NCBI RefSeq assembly: GCF_000980835.1
Contig: NZ_CP011312.1
Location: forward strand, 496,001-560,000
DNA: 64,000 nucleotides
Direction of reading: 5' to 3'
Source of the DNA: Corynebacterium kutscheri
Lineage (GTDB): Bacteria; Actinomycetota; Actinomycetes; Mycobacteriales; Mycobacteriaceae
Each line of letters opens with the position of its first letter. Position 1 is the first letter of the stretch. This document shows, one piece after another, positions 9,570 through 19,094 of the stretch. Both the position numbers and the translations under genes were made by a program. The notes beneath the pieces are model-generated. The model saw only the letters and a list, made by a program, of their open reading frames with translations. It was not told where the DNA came from and ran no database searches.

Positions 9570-10283
9570 TTAGTTTATCGCGTTAGCAGAAACAGTAGGT
9601 GAAGCGGTCTCTGGTAAAGCGGTTGGGTGTGTAGTTTCGCTGGCCTGTGGGGTGGGGGTTATTTCTGTGTGGGGGGCACCTTGCTTGGGAATATCGACAA
9701 TCGGATTATCTGGTTCTGGCATGATCGAAGTAGGGTTAGGCACTGTTTCTTCGGTGCTAGTGCTACTAGAACTCGGTGTGCTTGGTTTTTGTGAGGATTC
9801 AGTTGTATTGGTAGTGCTTTCGTCGGTTTCTTGCGTCATCTGATGCGGTGTACGTATTGGCTGTGCAGTAGTATCATGGCCTCGGTCAGGTGATGCTAGT
9901 GGTGAAGGTTGCGGTGTTGGCAAGATGCTGGGAGTGTTTATCGGCGAAGCAGTATTTTTGGCGGTATTTTTGGGTTCCTGACGTGGTGGTACGTAGGCAT
10001 TAGGGGCAAGATAAGGATCATCTTGGGCAATTGTTGCCTGCCGGGATAGCGCCGTATTTTCTACTGACGTATCTCTAGTGATAGTGCTGTTTGTAGTAGA
10101 AGCAAGTGTGCGAATATCTGAGGCATGGGCAGTTACCTGGGCGCCAGCTTCGCCAGTGGCTTGAGTGCTTGGGCAACTAATTTTCCATACCCCAACACCA
10201 ACTATGCAAGCCAAGGTGACACCGGAGAAAACAAAAAATGCAAACCGAGTCGTGCGAGTGTCGCTGTTTTGCTGCGGATTCAC
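9570..10283 (-). CDS. Membrane-anchored, Thr/Pro/Ser-rich extracytoplasmic protein
   Basis: 237 aa. A short cytoplasmic head, then one hydrophobic segment (about residues 14-33) that could be a signal anchor, then a low-complexity tail rich in Thr, Pro, Ser and Ala with no recognisable domain. The tail probably spans or decorates the cell wall. No homologue recognised. A perfect 15-nt palindrome lies about 42 nt upstream of its start. Confidence 0.55.
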   Translation of the reverse strand: MNPQQNSDTRTTRFAFFVFSGVTLACIVGVGVWKISCPSTQATGEAGAQVTAHASDIRTLASTTNSTITRDTSVENTALSRQATIAQDDPYLAPNAYVPPRQEPKNTAKNTASPINTPSILPTPQPSPLASPDRGHDTTAQPIRTPHQMTQETDESTTNTTESSQKPSTPSSSSTSTEETVPNPTSIMPEPDNPIVDIPKQGAPHTEITPTPQASETTHPTALPETASPTVSANAIN

Positions 10284-10639
10284 CTTTTCTCCTTATGCAT
10301 CAGGTAGCACTATGAATCTCAACTTGATAACAGTTATCACCGTAGCACACATGGTGTACTGAGTGGAATATATAAATCTCCTGCTTGGGGTAGGTATTTT
10401 GATCTATGTGTATATTTTGGGTGAGTATTTTTATCGAAAAATACAGAAATTACTTCTTCCCATAGGCAAAAAAAGAAACTTATAATTTTATGTAGTTACC
10501 CTGCTGGTGTACGGCCAAATTTTTCGATATGGGTGAGTAAACGCTAAACAAGCGTGGTGAAGATACGCTGCGACAATAGTGTGGGTATAAAAGCAATTGA
10601 GATGGTGCCGAGAATTAAAAGATTCTGGAAGGAAAAGCT
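10284..10639. other. Divergent intergenic region
   Basis: 356 nt between the divergent 9570-10283 and DUF4259 genes, AT-rich. It contains the palindrome at 10325-10339 and, before DUF4259, GGAAGGA (10627-10633). Nothing else was recognised; short ORFs here look non-coding. Confidence 0.5.
10325..10339. promoter_or_regulatory. Operator-like palindrome upstream of secreted protein gene
   Basis: TGATAACAGTTATCA, two perfect 7-bp arms around one A. The size and position (about 42 nt upstream of the minus-strand start at 10283) fit a dimeric repressor site; the cognate protein is unknown. Confidence 0.35.
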
Positions 10640-10993
10640 ATGGGCGCGTGGGATGATCGTATTCTCAATGAAGATATTAATGTCGATTTTCTTGATGACC
10701 TGCTTGATCGTGAGGATAGTGAGATCATTGAGGCTATTCATGATGCATGTGTAGCAGCAACAAGCGGAGGACGTCTTTCTACGGAAGAAGAACGCAATGG
10801 TTTAGCGGCGGCAACCGTGGTAGCTATTTGGGCAGGTGCACCATTTAGTGGTGGTGAAATCGTCGAGAATTATCCTTTTATCCGTGAATTGATCGGTGAA
10901 GGTGATGAGGAATTACGCGAGAAAGCTGCTGAATTATTAGAGAATGCGGAAATAGAGGAAGATCTTGATGCATATTTAGAGGTGTTAAGTTAG
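10640..10993 (+). CDS. DUF4259 protein
   Basis: 117 aa, acidic. The N-terminus MGAWDDRILNEDINVDFLDDL followed by a helical body and GAPFSGG matches DUF4259, whose members begin MGxWG/D..x.FxNDxAxDF. Function unknown; such proteins are often scattered accessory genes. A good ribosome site (GGAAGGA) lies 6 nt before ATG 10640. It is monocistronic as far as can be seen. Confidence 0.7.
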   Translation: MGAWDDRILNEDINVDFLDDLLDREDSEIIEAIHDACVAATSGGRLSTEEERNGLAAATVVAIWAGAPFSGGEIVENYPFIRELIGEGDEELREKAAELLENAEIEEDLDAYLEVLS

Positions 10994-11026
10994 TGTTTCC
11001 CAGTAGACCGTGGTGGGATAGTGTGG

Positions 11027-11043
11027 TCGAGAAAATTTCTCGA
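11027..11043. promoter_or_regulatory. Palindrome upstream of sahH
   Basis: 8-bp arms TCGAGAAA/TTTCTCGA around a single A, about 130 nt before the sahH start and 34 nt after the DUF4259 stop. A one-base loop makes an RNA hairpin unlikely, so an operator is more plausible. Not the McbR consensus known upstream of sulfur genes in C. glutamicum. Confidence 0.35.
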
Positions 11044-11172
11044 TATGTTTTGTGGATCAGCCAGGTAGAGTAAACACAACTAGTGTTTGTCGCTGCTTGA
11101 TATTTCTTATTCGGCATGTGCTGGGGATACGCGAAATATGAGCAGCTAATCTGAGGAGACCTGCCAAATATT

Positions 11173-12627
11173 ATGGACGCAGTTGCTATGGACTATAAAG
11201 TTGCCGACCTTAGCCTTGCACAGGCGGGTCGCCATCAGATTCGGTTAGCTGAATATGAGATGCCTGGGCTTATGCAGTTGCGCGAAGAGTATCGAGCTAA
11301 ACAGCCGTTACGTGGTGCGCGCATTGCCGGTAATATTCACATGACGGTACAAACTGCGGTGCTTATTGAAACCCTTACCATTTTGGGTGCGCAGGTACGC
11401 TGGGCAAGTTGCAATATTTTTTCCACTCAAGATGAAGCTGCGGCAGCTGTGGTAGTAGGTCGTGATGGTACCCCAGAAAATCCACAAGGCGTGCCAGTTT
11501 TCGCATGGAAAGGTGAGTCTTTAGTTGATTATTGGTGGTGCGTTAATCAAATCTTTAGCTGGGGTGATCAGCTGCCCAATATGATCCTTGATGATGGTGG
11601 TGATGCCACTATGGCTGTTATCCTGGGTAAAGAATTTGAAGAAGCCGGTAAGGTGCCTGTAGCTCAAGCTAATGATTCTGATGAATATCGGGCTTTTTTA
11701 GCCATGCTGGACGAGGTTATAACAAGTGAGAATCCACAAGATAAAAATAAGTGGACTAAAATCGCTGTATCAATAAAAGGCGTTACTGAAGAGACTACCA
11801 CCGGTGTACAACGGTTATACCAGTATGAACAGCAGGAAAGATTGCCTTTCCCCGCCATGAATGTCAATGATGCGGTAACCAAATCTAAATTCGACAATAA
11901 ATATGGCACACGTCATTCGCTTATCGATGGAATCAACCGCGCTACCGATACGCTTATTGGTGGAAAAAACATCCTTATTTGTGGCTATGGTGATGTGGGT
12001 AAGGGCTGTGCGGAGGCTATGGCCGGTCAAGGCGCGCGGGTAAAAGTTACCGAAGCTGATCCTATTAATGCGTTACAAGCGCTTATGGATGGTTTTCCAG
12101 TAGTACATGTTGATGAAGCAATTGCTGAAGCAGATATTGTTATTACTGCTACCGGAAATATAGGGATTATTTCTTTTGCACACATGCTGGCGATGAAAGA
12201 TCATGCGGTGTTAGGCAATATTGGCCACTTTGATAATGAAATTGATATGGCTAGTTTGCACTACCGTGATGATGTCACCAGGGTCAATATTAAGCCACAA
12301 GTCGATGAATTCACCTTGCCTAATGGTAAATCTATTGTGGTTCTTTCGGAAGGTCGACTATTAAATTTAGGTAATGCAACCGGTCATCCTAGTTTTGTTA
12401 TGTCTACTTCTTTTGCTGATCAAACTATTGCCCAGATCGAGCTATTTAATAATGATGGCAGTTATACTAACCAGGTTTATCGCCTACCAAAAATTTTGGA
12501 TGAAAAGGTTGCCCGTATCCATGTGGAAGCCTTAGGCGGTACCATTACCAAGCTGACCAAGGAACAAGCCGCTTATATTGGCGTTGATGTTGCTGGGCCA
12601 TTTAAACCAGAACACTACCGGTATTAA
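11173..12627 (+). CDS. sahH: Adenosylhomocysteinase
   Basis: Hydrolyses S-adenosylhomocysteine to adenosine and homocysteine, clearing the product inhibitor of methyltransferases. 484 aa. Seen are [32 protein letters not shown], the NAD-binding [15 protein letters not shown] and the C-terminal KPEHYRY expected of the family. ATG 11173 follows GAGGAGAC; the extra N-terminal residues before [10 protein letters not shown] are usual. First gene of a run with tmk, mtrA, mtrB and lpqB, the order conserved from M. tuberculosis. Confidence 0.95.
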   Translation: MDAVAMDYKVADLSLAQAGRHQIRLAEYEMPGLMQLREEYRAKQPLRGARIAGNIHMTVQTAVLIETLTILGAQVRWASCNIFSTQDEAAAAVVVGRDGTPENPQGVPVFAWKGESLVDYWWCVNQIFSWGDQLPNMILDDGGDATMAVILGKEFEEAGKVPVAQANDSDEYRAFLAMLDEVITSENPQDKNKWTKIAVSIKGVTEETTTGVQRLYQYEQQERLPFPAMNVNDAVTKSKFDNKYGTRHSLIDGINRATDTLIGGKNILICGYGDVGKGCAEAMAGQGARVKVTEADPINALQALMDGFPVVHVDEAIAEADIVITATGNIGIISFAHMLAMKDHAVLGNIGHFDNEIDMASLHYRDDVTRVNIKPQVDEFTLPNGKSIVVLSEGRLLNLGNATGHPSFVMSTSFADQTIAQIELFNNDGSYTNQVYRLPKILDEKVARIHVEALGGTITKLTKEQAAYIGVDVAGPFKPEHYRY

Positions 12628-12633
12628 AAAACG

Positions 12634-13272
12634 ATGATTATTTCTATTGAAGGCATTGACGGTGCCGGCAAAAATACGTTGGTAACTGCTTTAAAAGAGC
12701 GTTTCGACGCACATACCATTGCTTTCCCACGCTATCGGGATTCTCTCCCTGCTCAGCTTGGTCAGGCTGCTCTGTATGGAAAGATGGGGGATCTAACGGA
12801 TTCTATTTATGGTATGGCTACGCTTTTTGCTTTGGATCGTCATGGAATTAAAGAAGAGATTGCAGCATATAGTTCCGGAGGCGAGAAAACAGACAAATTA
12901 TTGCTGTTGGATCGTTATAGCGCTAGTAATGCTGCCTATTCTTCTGCTCGGGCAGAAAACGATGAACTTTTTGCTTGGGTTGAGAATTTAGAGTTCAAAA
13001 CTTTAGGACTTCCTCGACCCGATTTGCAGTTATTGCTGGGCACTGCTCCACAGTTAGCTCAGCAACGAGCACAATATCGAGAAGCTACCGATGATACCCG
13101 GGTCAGAGATCACTATGAGTCTGATTCCGGTTTACAGGAACGCACCTTCGCTGCATATGTGCGGTTAGCACAGTTAGACTGGGCAAGTCCATGGTGGATT
13201 ATTCAGCCGACCCAGGATGTAGCTCAGGTTGCAAGTGAAATCGCTCATTGGGCGGGAAAAAGACTAAACTGA
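12634..13272 (+). CDS. tmk: dTMP kinase
   Basis: Phosphorylates dTMP to dTDP. 212 aa. The P-loop reads IEGIDGAGKNTL, the actinobacterial form with KNT in place of KST; LLDRYSASNAAYSSARAE supplies the DR(Y/F) motif and the thymidine-site region. Starts 6 nt after sahH and precedes mtrA by 55 nt, so it is likely cotranscribed with sahH. Confidence 0.92.
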   Translation: MIISIEGIDGAGKNTLVTALKERFDAHTIAFPRYRDSLPAQLGQAALYGKMGDLTDSIYGMATLFALDRHGIKEEIAAYSSGGEKTDKLLLLDRYSASNAAYSSARAENDELFAWVENLEFKTLGLPRPDLQLLLGTAPQLAQQRAQYREATDDTRVRDHYESDSGLQERTFAAYVRLAQLDWASPWWIIQPTQDVAQVASEIAHWAGKRLN

Positions 13273-13327
13273 TGCCAGGATACGGTTTTTAGTTTTACGA
13301 TCGTTCTCAAGAAAGGACGAAACATCT

Positions 13328-14005
13328 ATGCCGCAGAAAATTCTCGTGGTCGATGATGACCCAGCAATTTCTGAGATGCTTACCATTGTGTTGCAGGCTG
13401 AGGGCTTTGACACTGTCGCAGTAACAGATGGGGCACTAGCGGTAGACACCTTCCATCGGGAACGGCCAGATTTGGTGCTATTGGATTTAATGCTGCCCGG
13501 AATGAATGGTATTGATATTTGCCGGAGTATCCGTGCCGATTCAACAGTTCCCATCGTGATGCTCACCGCTAAAACTGACACAGTTGATGTGGTTTTAGGT
13601 TTGGAGTCAGGCGCTGATGATTATGTCAACAAGCCTTTTAAACCTAAAGAGTTGGTAGCGCGTATTCGCGCTCGTCTGCGTCGTAGTGAAGAAGAACCCG
13701 GCGATAGTATTGAAGTCGGTGATTTATTTATCGACGTTCCAGCCCACGTCGTTAGCCGTGGGGATGAAGAAATACAACTGACCCCGCTGGAATTTGAATT
13801 GTTGCTGGAACTATCTAGTAAGCCAGGGCAAGTGTTTACTCGTGAAGCACTCTTGCACAAGGTATGGGGCTATCGAAATGCTTCCGACACTCGATTGGTC
13901 AACGTCCATGTGCAGCGGTTGCGAGCCAAAATTGAAAAAGATCCTGAAAATCCACAGATCGTGCTTACGGTACGTGGCGTGGGGTATAAGACGGGGCAGG
14001 AGTAA
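13328..14005 (+). CDS. mtrA: Response regulator MtrA
   Basis: OmpR/PhoB-type response regulator of the MtrAB system, which controls envelope homeostasis, osmoprotection and division genes. 225 aa. Receiver domain with acidic pair DDD (residues 9-11), phospho-acceptor in LVLLDLMLPG (Asp near 53), LTAK and the conserved Lys of NKPFKPKE; C-terminal winged helix ends RGVGYKTG. RBS AAAGGA upstream. Followed directly by mtrB. Confidence 0.95.
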   Translation: MPQKILVVDDDPAISEMLTIVLQAEGFDTVAVTDGALAVDTFHRERPDLVLLDLMLPGMNGIDICRSIRADSTVPIVMLTAKTDTVDVVLGLESGADDYVNKPFKPKELVARIRARLRRSEEEPGDSIEVGDLFIDVPAHVVSRGDEEIQLTPLEFELLLELSSKPGQVFTREALLHKVWGYRNASDTRLVNVHVQRLRAKIEKDPENPQIVLTVRGVGYKTGQE

Positions 14006-14010
14006 GTCCT

Positions 14011-15612
14011 ATTTTTAGGCAGCGAATTCGTCGGCTACGCATAGTTATTAGCCATCGGTGGCGCACCTCTTTGCAGCTACGCGTTTTAGGATCTATTTTT
14101 GCGGCTTCGGCAGTAGTGATGGGTATTTTAGCGGTTATTTTGATCAGCTTTGTTACCCAGAATTTGGTGAATTCAAAAATAGATGCTGCCGATGCCGAAA
14201 TCGATCGAGCACGCATGTCGGTGGAGGAACAAATTAACTCCACCTCGAGTTCGACCAGCCTACAAACAAGATTAAATTCTGCTCGCGCAGTTTTAACCTC
14301 GCGTAATTCTCAGTCATTAGATCGACAAACCACTTATGAGCCGATCATTGTGGTGAGTAATCCTGATGGGACTGTGGTCAGTTCCCCTGAAGGGTATCGG
14401 ATTCCAGAACGGCTGCGCAGTTTTGTCAGCCAAGAGCAGATTTCTTATCAGTTCGCCACCATTGATCGTGCTGATGGTAGTGCATATAAAGCGCTTATTG
14501 TTGGTACTCCAACTGAAACCAATATTCCTCATTTACAGGTTTATTTGGTTGCTTCAATGACCCAAGAAGAAACTACCTTGGCGTTATTGCGGGGCTTGTT
14601 TTCCGCAGCAGCCATTGTTGTGGTGGTGTTATTGGTTGGTATCGCGTGGTTGCTCACCCAACAGGTCATTACCCCGGTACGTAGTGCAAGTAGAATTTCG
14701 GAACGCTTTGCTGCTGGTCATCTGCGTGAACGCATGGTTGTTGAGGGTGAAGATGAAATGGCCAGACTGGCCATGAGCTTTAATTCCATGGCGGAATCTT
14801 TAAGTAAGCAAATTACCCAATTGGAAGAATATGGTAATTTGCAGCGTCAATTCACTTCGGATGTTTCCCATGAGCTGCGCACCCCGCTGACTACGGTACG
14901 CATGGCAGCTGATCTTATTGCCGATGATGCTGATGACCTTTCGCCAGGAGCACGGCGCGCTAGTGAGCTTATGGTGCGTGAGCTTGATCGTTTTGAATCT
15001 TTGCTTAATGATCTACTAGAAATTTCGCGTCATGACGCTGGCGTTGCAGATCTTACTGCCACCGAATTTGATATTCGTAGCTGTATTAATTCTGCCTGGC
15101 AGCAAGTCGATCATCTGGCCCAAGAGTTAGCTGTTCCAGTGGAATTTGAGCTACCAGAGCGACCAGTAATGGTTTCAGCGGATAATCGTCGTATTGAACG
15201 TATTTTGCGCAATCTCTTAGCTAATGCGATTGACCATTCGGAATCGAATCCGGTAGTAGTCAAACTCGAAGAAAGCGATAGTGCTGTGGCGATTGCTGTT
15301 CTCGATCATGGGGTCGGGCTTAAGCCAGGACAAGAAGAACTAGTATTTAACCGTTTCTGGCGGGCTGATCCTTCTCGGGTTCGTCATTCTGGAGGCACTG
15401 GATTAGGTCTTGCTATTGCCCGGGAAGATGCGCTTTTGCATGGCGGTATTCTCGATGCTGAGGGTGCATCTGGGATAGGTACAATGTTTAGATTGGTTGT
15501 TCCTAAAACCCCTGGTAGTGATATAGGTGAGCCACCTATTGCATTACACATACCAGCAGTGTTAAACCAAGAATCAGAAGAAAACGCAGGCAGGGGAATA
15601 GAACATGGGTAA
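14011..15612 (+). CDS. mtrB: Sensor histidine kinase MtrB (ATT start proposed)
   Basis: Membrane sensor kinase partner of MtrA. From 14011 it is 533 aa: basic N-terminus, TM1, extracytoplasmic sensor (roughly 65-185), TM2, HAMP (VRSASRISERFAAGHLRERM), DHp with SHELRTPLT (phospho-His), then ATPase boxes NLLANAID and GTGLGLAIA. The first ATG/GTG/TTG in frame is TTG 14071, but the 20 codons before it encode RRLRIVISHRWRTSLQLRV-like sequence matching the conserved N-terminus, and AGGAG (13998-14002) stands 8 nt before ATT 14011. The frame is closed by TAA at 13987. Overlaps lpqB by 8 nt. Confidence 0.88.
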   Translation: MFRQRIRRLRIVISHRWRTSLQLRVLGSIFAASAVVMGILAVILISFVTQNLVNSKIDAADAEIDRARMSVEEQINSTSSSTSLQTRLNSARAVLTSRNSQSLDRQTTYEPIIVVSNPDGTVVSSPEGYRIPERLRSFVSQEQISYQFATIDRADGSAYKALIVGTPTETNIPHLQVYLVASMTQEETTLALLRGLFSAAAIVVVVLLVGIAWLLTQQVITPVRSASRISERFAAGHLRERMVVEGEDEMARLAMSFNSMAESLSKQITQLEEYGNLQRQFTSDVSHELRTPLTTVRMAADLIADDADDLSPGARRASELMVRELDRFESLLNDLLEISRHDAGVADLTATEFDIRSCINSAWQQVDHLAQELAVPVEFELPERPVMVSADNRRIERILRNLLANAIDHSESNPVVVKLEESDSAVAIAVLDHGVGLKPGQEELVFNRFWRADPSRVRHSGGTGLGLAIAREDALLHGGILDAEGASGIGTMFRLVVPKTPGSDIGEPPIALHIPAVLNQESEENAGRGIEHG

Positions 15613-17344
15613 AAGAGCTGTTGTCTTGTTTTCTATGACAGCACTGCTTGCTGGATGCACGTCCTTGCCGGCCAGTACCGAACCAGAGGTATTGCGCAGC
15701 TTTGGCGCACCTGCAAGTACCCAAGCTAATAGGCCAACAGTCAATTTAGCACCTGATTTATTAGTGCGTGAGTTTTATGCCAGTTTTGCCCGACCAGAGC
15801 AGCAGTATCAGCTATCGCGTAGCTATTTAACCGATACAACAGCGATTTCTTGGAAACCCAGTGAAGAGCTTTTAGTTCTTGATCGCGTTGATGTGAATTA
15901 CAGCTACGATCAAGAAACCACGATGGAAAGCCCTTCGGCAGAACGCATTGTTACCTATGAAGTAACCGGTACGATCACAGGTGTTATTACTGCCGGTGGC
16001 GCTTATGAGCCACGTAATGAACAATACCGTCAGGAGATTGATCTAGAGCAGATTGATGGTCAGTGGCGTATTAGCAGTTTGCCTAGCACGATTGCAATAG
16101 AGACAGCTAAACTGCGCAGCACTTATCAGGTGAAAAATCTTTATTTTTTTGAACCTGGTGGAGTCTCTTTGGTTTCCGATCGACGCTGGATTGCTTCTGG
16201 TTCGGCTGATCTTGGTTCGTCTCTTATTACCTTGCTTCTTTCTGGACCGGCTCGAACATTATCAGCGGGGGTACTTAATGAGATTCCAAGTTCGGCTGCT
16301 TTTGCCGGTGTGGAAGAAGGCGTGTACCACCTTACCGGGCTAGCGTCACTTGATGAACCCGCGCGTGCCCGATTAATTGCCCAATTGGTCTGGACTTTAG
16401 CACTTGCCGATGTTCCCGGACCGTACACTTTCGCTATTGATTCTGATGTCTTTTCTTTAGCAGCAACAGGCGCTATGGAACTTGATGTGGATGATTTTGC
16501 AGAGTACAACCCGCAAGGATCTACCTCGGTGATTGGGCAGCTGTACTTTTTAAATGATGGTTCGCTTATGCGCATGTACGGCGATAATTTAGAACCAGTA
16601 CCTGGATTTTTAGGTGTTTCCGGGGCGATTGAATCTGCCGATATTAGTGCAGCTTTAGATGCTGCGGCAATTGTACAAACGAGTGGAAATGATGAAAATA
16701 AGCGTTCGACGATGCTCGTTGGCGAGATTGAAGGCAATTATTCGGAAGTATTGAGTGCGCGTACCTTGACCCGACCAAGTTTTGATAGTTTTGGTTCCTC
16801 GCTGTGGACAGTACTTGATGGTGAAACAGTATTGCGGTTAGTGCGCTCTAGCGGTACTGGGGAGATTACCCAAACTGAAGTAGACACCAGTGCATTGGGG
16901 GAAAACCGGGGGACTATATCGGTTTTCCGGTTATCTCATTCTGGTGTGCGGGTGGCCTTCATTATGGATGGTCGGGTATATACAGCTACTGTTGCTCGAC
17001 CTAATGCCGGTGAGCGTCGATTAGTAAATATTCAAGAAATTCTTCCTGCTATTGAAGATTCTGCGCTCAGCGTAGATTGGGATAGTAATGATGGCTTGAT
17101 TATTGGCACAACCAATATTGACACTCCGATTTGGCGGGTAGAACAAGATGGTTCGGCTGGTTATAGTCTGCCCAATAACAATATTGCTGCTCCAGTAGTA
17201 CAAGTAGGGGCAAATTCAAGCACAATTTATGCCACCGATGCCCGTTCCACAGTGGAGTTTAGTGTTTCTGGGAGCGGTTCGAGTTTTTGGCGAGAAGTGC
17301 CGGGATTAGAAGGAGAACGTAGCGTGCCAATTATCTCACACTAG
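15605..17344 (+). CDS. lpqB: Lipoprotein LpqB (GerMN domain)
   Basis: Lipoprotein that modulates MtrB signalling in actinobacteria. 579 aa. Signal peptide with lipobox LLAGC (Cys18); a GerMN domain in the middle (about 190-310, with LLSGPARTLSAGVLNEIPS) and a C-terminal beta-propeller-like LpqB domain. Its ATG lies inside the mtrB stop region (8-nt overlap), indicating translational coupling in the mtrA-mtrB-lpqB operon. Confidence 0.93.
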   Translation: MGKRAVVLFSMTALLAGCTSLPASTEPEVLRSFGAPASTQANRPTVNLAPDLLVREFYASFARPEQQYQLSRSYLTDTTAISWKPSEELLVLDRVDVNYSYDQETTMESPSAERIVTYEVTGTITGVITAGGAYEPRNEQYRQEIDLEQIDGQWRISSLPSTIAIETAKLRSTYQVKNLYFFEPGGVSLVSDRRWIASGSADLGSSLITLLLSGPARTLSAGVLNEIPSSAAFAGVEEGVYHLTGLASLDEPARARLIAQLVWTLALADVPGPYTFAIDSDVFSLAATGAMELDVDDFAEYNPQGSTSVIGQLYFLNDGSLMRMYGDNLEPVPGFLGVSGAIESADISAALDAAAIVQTSGNDENKRSTMLVGEIEGNYSEVLSARTLTRPSFDSFGSSLWTVLDGETVLRLVRSSGTGEITQTEVDTSALGENRGTISVFRLSHSGVRVAFIMDGRVYTATVARPNAGERRLVNIQEILPAIEDSALSVDWDSNDGLIIGTTNIDTPIWRVEQDGSAGYSLPNNNIAAPVVQVGANSSTIYATDARSTVEFSVSGSGSSFWREVPGLEGERSVPIISH

Positions 17345-17385
17345 AACAACGGCACTATGGACGAGATTTTTTCGTCTATGTCTAT

Positions 17386-18093
17386 ATGGAGCTTATTTTT
17401 CCTCATCATTGTGCCGGGTGTGGTGTAGCCGGTTATCGGTTGTGCTTACCGTGTCATCAAAAATTATGTAGTGCACCTCAGCGCATTTCTACCCGAGTAA
17501 ATATGCATATTCCTACCTGGAGTTTGGGCGCATTAGGTGGGGTTCGTCGAGAAGTCATTATCGCTTTAAAAGAACGTGGGCGAAAAGATATGATTCCTTA
17601 CCTTGGCCCTATTGTGCGCGCGGCTGTGGAATTTCTTATCGCAGCTGGTGAACTTGAGGAAGAAATTGTATTGATCCCGGCACCGACTAGACGGCTTGCT
17701 GCCTCACGTCGAGGTGGTGATCCGGTGTATTTAGTGTGTCGTAATACTGGCTTTCCAACGTGGAAAGCACTGGAGCACACTCGGTCAGTAAAAGATTCAG
17801 TGGGGTTATCAGCGACACAGCGGCGAGAAAATATGAGACATGCGGTAGTGCCCACCGCTTTTCTACCACCGGAACAAAAATGGCAACTTCTTGCTTGGCT
17901 CCGCCAGCGGGCATGGGTTCCTAGCGATGGGCGGGGGTGGCGAACCCCAGCTACCACTAGGGCAATTTCAGGTTTGTCGGTAGTGCTTGTCGACGATGTT
18001 ATTACTACTGGTGCGACCCTTGCGGCAAGTGCTCAACTGCTGGCTAGTGCCGGTGTTCAAGTACGTGGCGCATTAGGGTGGAGCAATGCTTAA
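17386..18093 (+). CDS. ComF-like phosphoribosyltransferase
   Basis: 235 aa. N-terminal zinc-finger-like Cys set (HHCAGCGVAGYRLCLPCHQ) and C-terminal PRPP-binding loop VVLVDDVITTGATL, the domain order of the ComF/GntX family. Related proteins help handle incoming single-stranded DNA in competent bacteria; no competence genes are visible here, so the role is open. Position between lpqB and hpf is conserved in Corynebacteriales. Confidence 0.82.
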   Translation: MELIFPHHCAGCGVAGYRLCLPCHQKLCSAPQRISTRVNMHIPTWSLGALGGVRREVIIALKERGRKDMIPYLGPIVRAAVEFLIAAGELEEEIVLIPAPTRRLAASRRGGDPVYLVCRNTGFPTWKALEHTRSVKDSVGLSATQRRENMRHAVVPTAFLPPEQKWQLLAWLRQRAWVPSDGRGWRTPATTRAISGLSVVLVDDVITTGATLAASAQLLASAGVQVRGALGWSNA

Positions 18094-18245
18094 AGGTATG
18101 GGGGTAGTAGGAAAAAGTTAACACATTGTGGCGTAAAGGTTATGACCAGAGGTATTCTTGAACTGGAAGTTGATCCCGCCATGAAGGGATACACGGGTAA
18201 TCCCACTCGTACATTCCCGGCGGCTGAACAGGAAGGTATGTCGAT

Positions 18246-18902
18246 ATGACCACGCCTGCTGCTAGCAACGAGACCTTGAGCCCAGAAGTCAAGGTGACCA
18301 TCACAGGACGTAATGTTGAAGTTCCGGATCATTTCGCGGAGCGTGTTCATTCTAAGTTGATAAAGATTGCCCGGCTAGATCCTACTTTGACCTTCTTCCA
18401 TGTTGAGTTGCAGCATGAGCGTAACCCACGCCGCGCAGAAGAAAGCGATCGTATTCAGATCACTGCCACCGGTAAAGGGCATATTGCTCGTGCCGAAGCA
18501 AAAGAAGATAGCTTCTATGCGGCGCTAGAAACTGCTTTATCTCGTATGGAGCGTTCTTTACGTAAGGTAAAGGCGCGTCGTTCGATTTCTATGTCCGGCC
18601 ACCGGGCACCATTGGGTACTGGTGAGGTTGCTGCCGAATTGGTTCACGAAGCAGAGCAAGCAAAACGAGAGAGCCAATACGATACGGATCCATATGCCGA
18701 TAAGGTAGAAGATGTTCTACCTGGTCAGGTGGTGCGTGAGAAGGAACACCCGGCCACACCTATGACAGTTGATGAAGCACTGAGTGAGATGGAACTGGTG
18801 GGACACGATTTTTACCTCTTTATGGATTCTGAAACTCAGCGGCCATCGGTGGTTTATCGTCGGCACGCGTTTAATTATGGTCTGATTACTCTGGGGGAGT
18901 GA
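18246..18902 (+). CDS. hpf: Long-form ribosome hibernation promoting factor
   Basis: 218 aa. N-terminal S30AE domain (TITGRNVEVPDHFAERVHSK ... DSFYAALETALSRMERSLRK) binds the 30S decoding region; linker about 115-155; C-terminal domain ELVGHDFYLFMDSETQRPSV drives 100S dimer formation. The long form replaces separate short HPF and RMF. Located directly before secA as in mycobacteria and corynebacteria. Confidence 0.93.
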   Translation: MTTPAASNETLSPEVKVTITGRNVEVPDHFAERVHSKLIKIARLDPTLTFFHVELQHERNPRRAEESDRIQITATGKGHIARAEAKEDSFYAALETALSRMERSLRKVKARRSISMSGHRAPLGTGEVAAELVHEAEQAKRESQYDTDPYADKVEDVLPGQVVREKEHPATPMTVDEALSEMELVGHDFYLFMDSETQRPSVVYRRHAFNYGLITLGE

Positions 18903-18979
18903 GATCGCACTTGCGCCCCTCTGAGAGTAAGGTAAGTTTCTACTAAGAAGTAGAATCGCAACCTTCGTCACTCTTAAGG

Positions 18980-19008
18980 ACTCGACTTCGGTGGAATCGA
19001 AGTCGAGT
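18980..19008 (+). terminator. Hairpin between hpf and secA
   Basis: ACTCGACTTCG (18980-18990) pairs perfectly with its complement at 18998-19008 over a 7-nt loop, followed by the T-rich TCTTCACTTT. It separates hpf from secA. Confidence 0.7.
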
Positions 19009-19094
19009 TCTTCACTTTGCCAGGTGTGTGCGTACAATAGCTTGCTAGACTTCCGGAAAAATACCGCTAATAGATTTTGTGAGGACGACCTTAA

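Noticed and set aside
11004..11024. Possible McbR site (TAGAC-N6-GTCTA) before sahH
   Set aside because: Only the left half-site TAGAC is present; the right half does not match.
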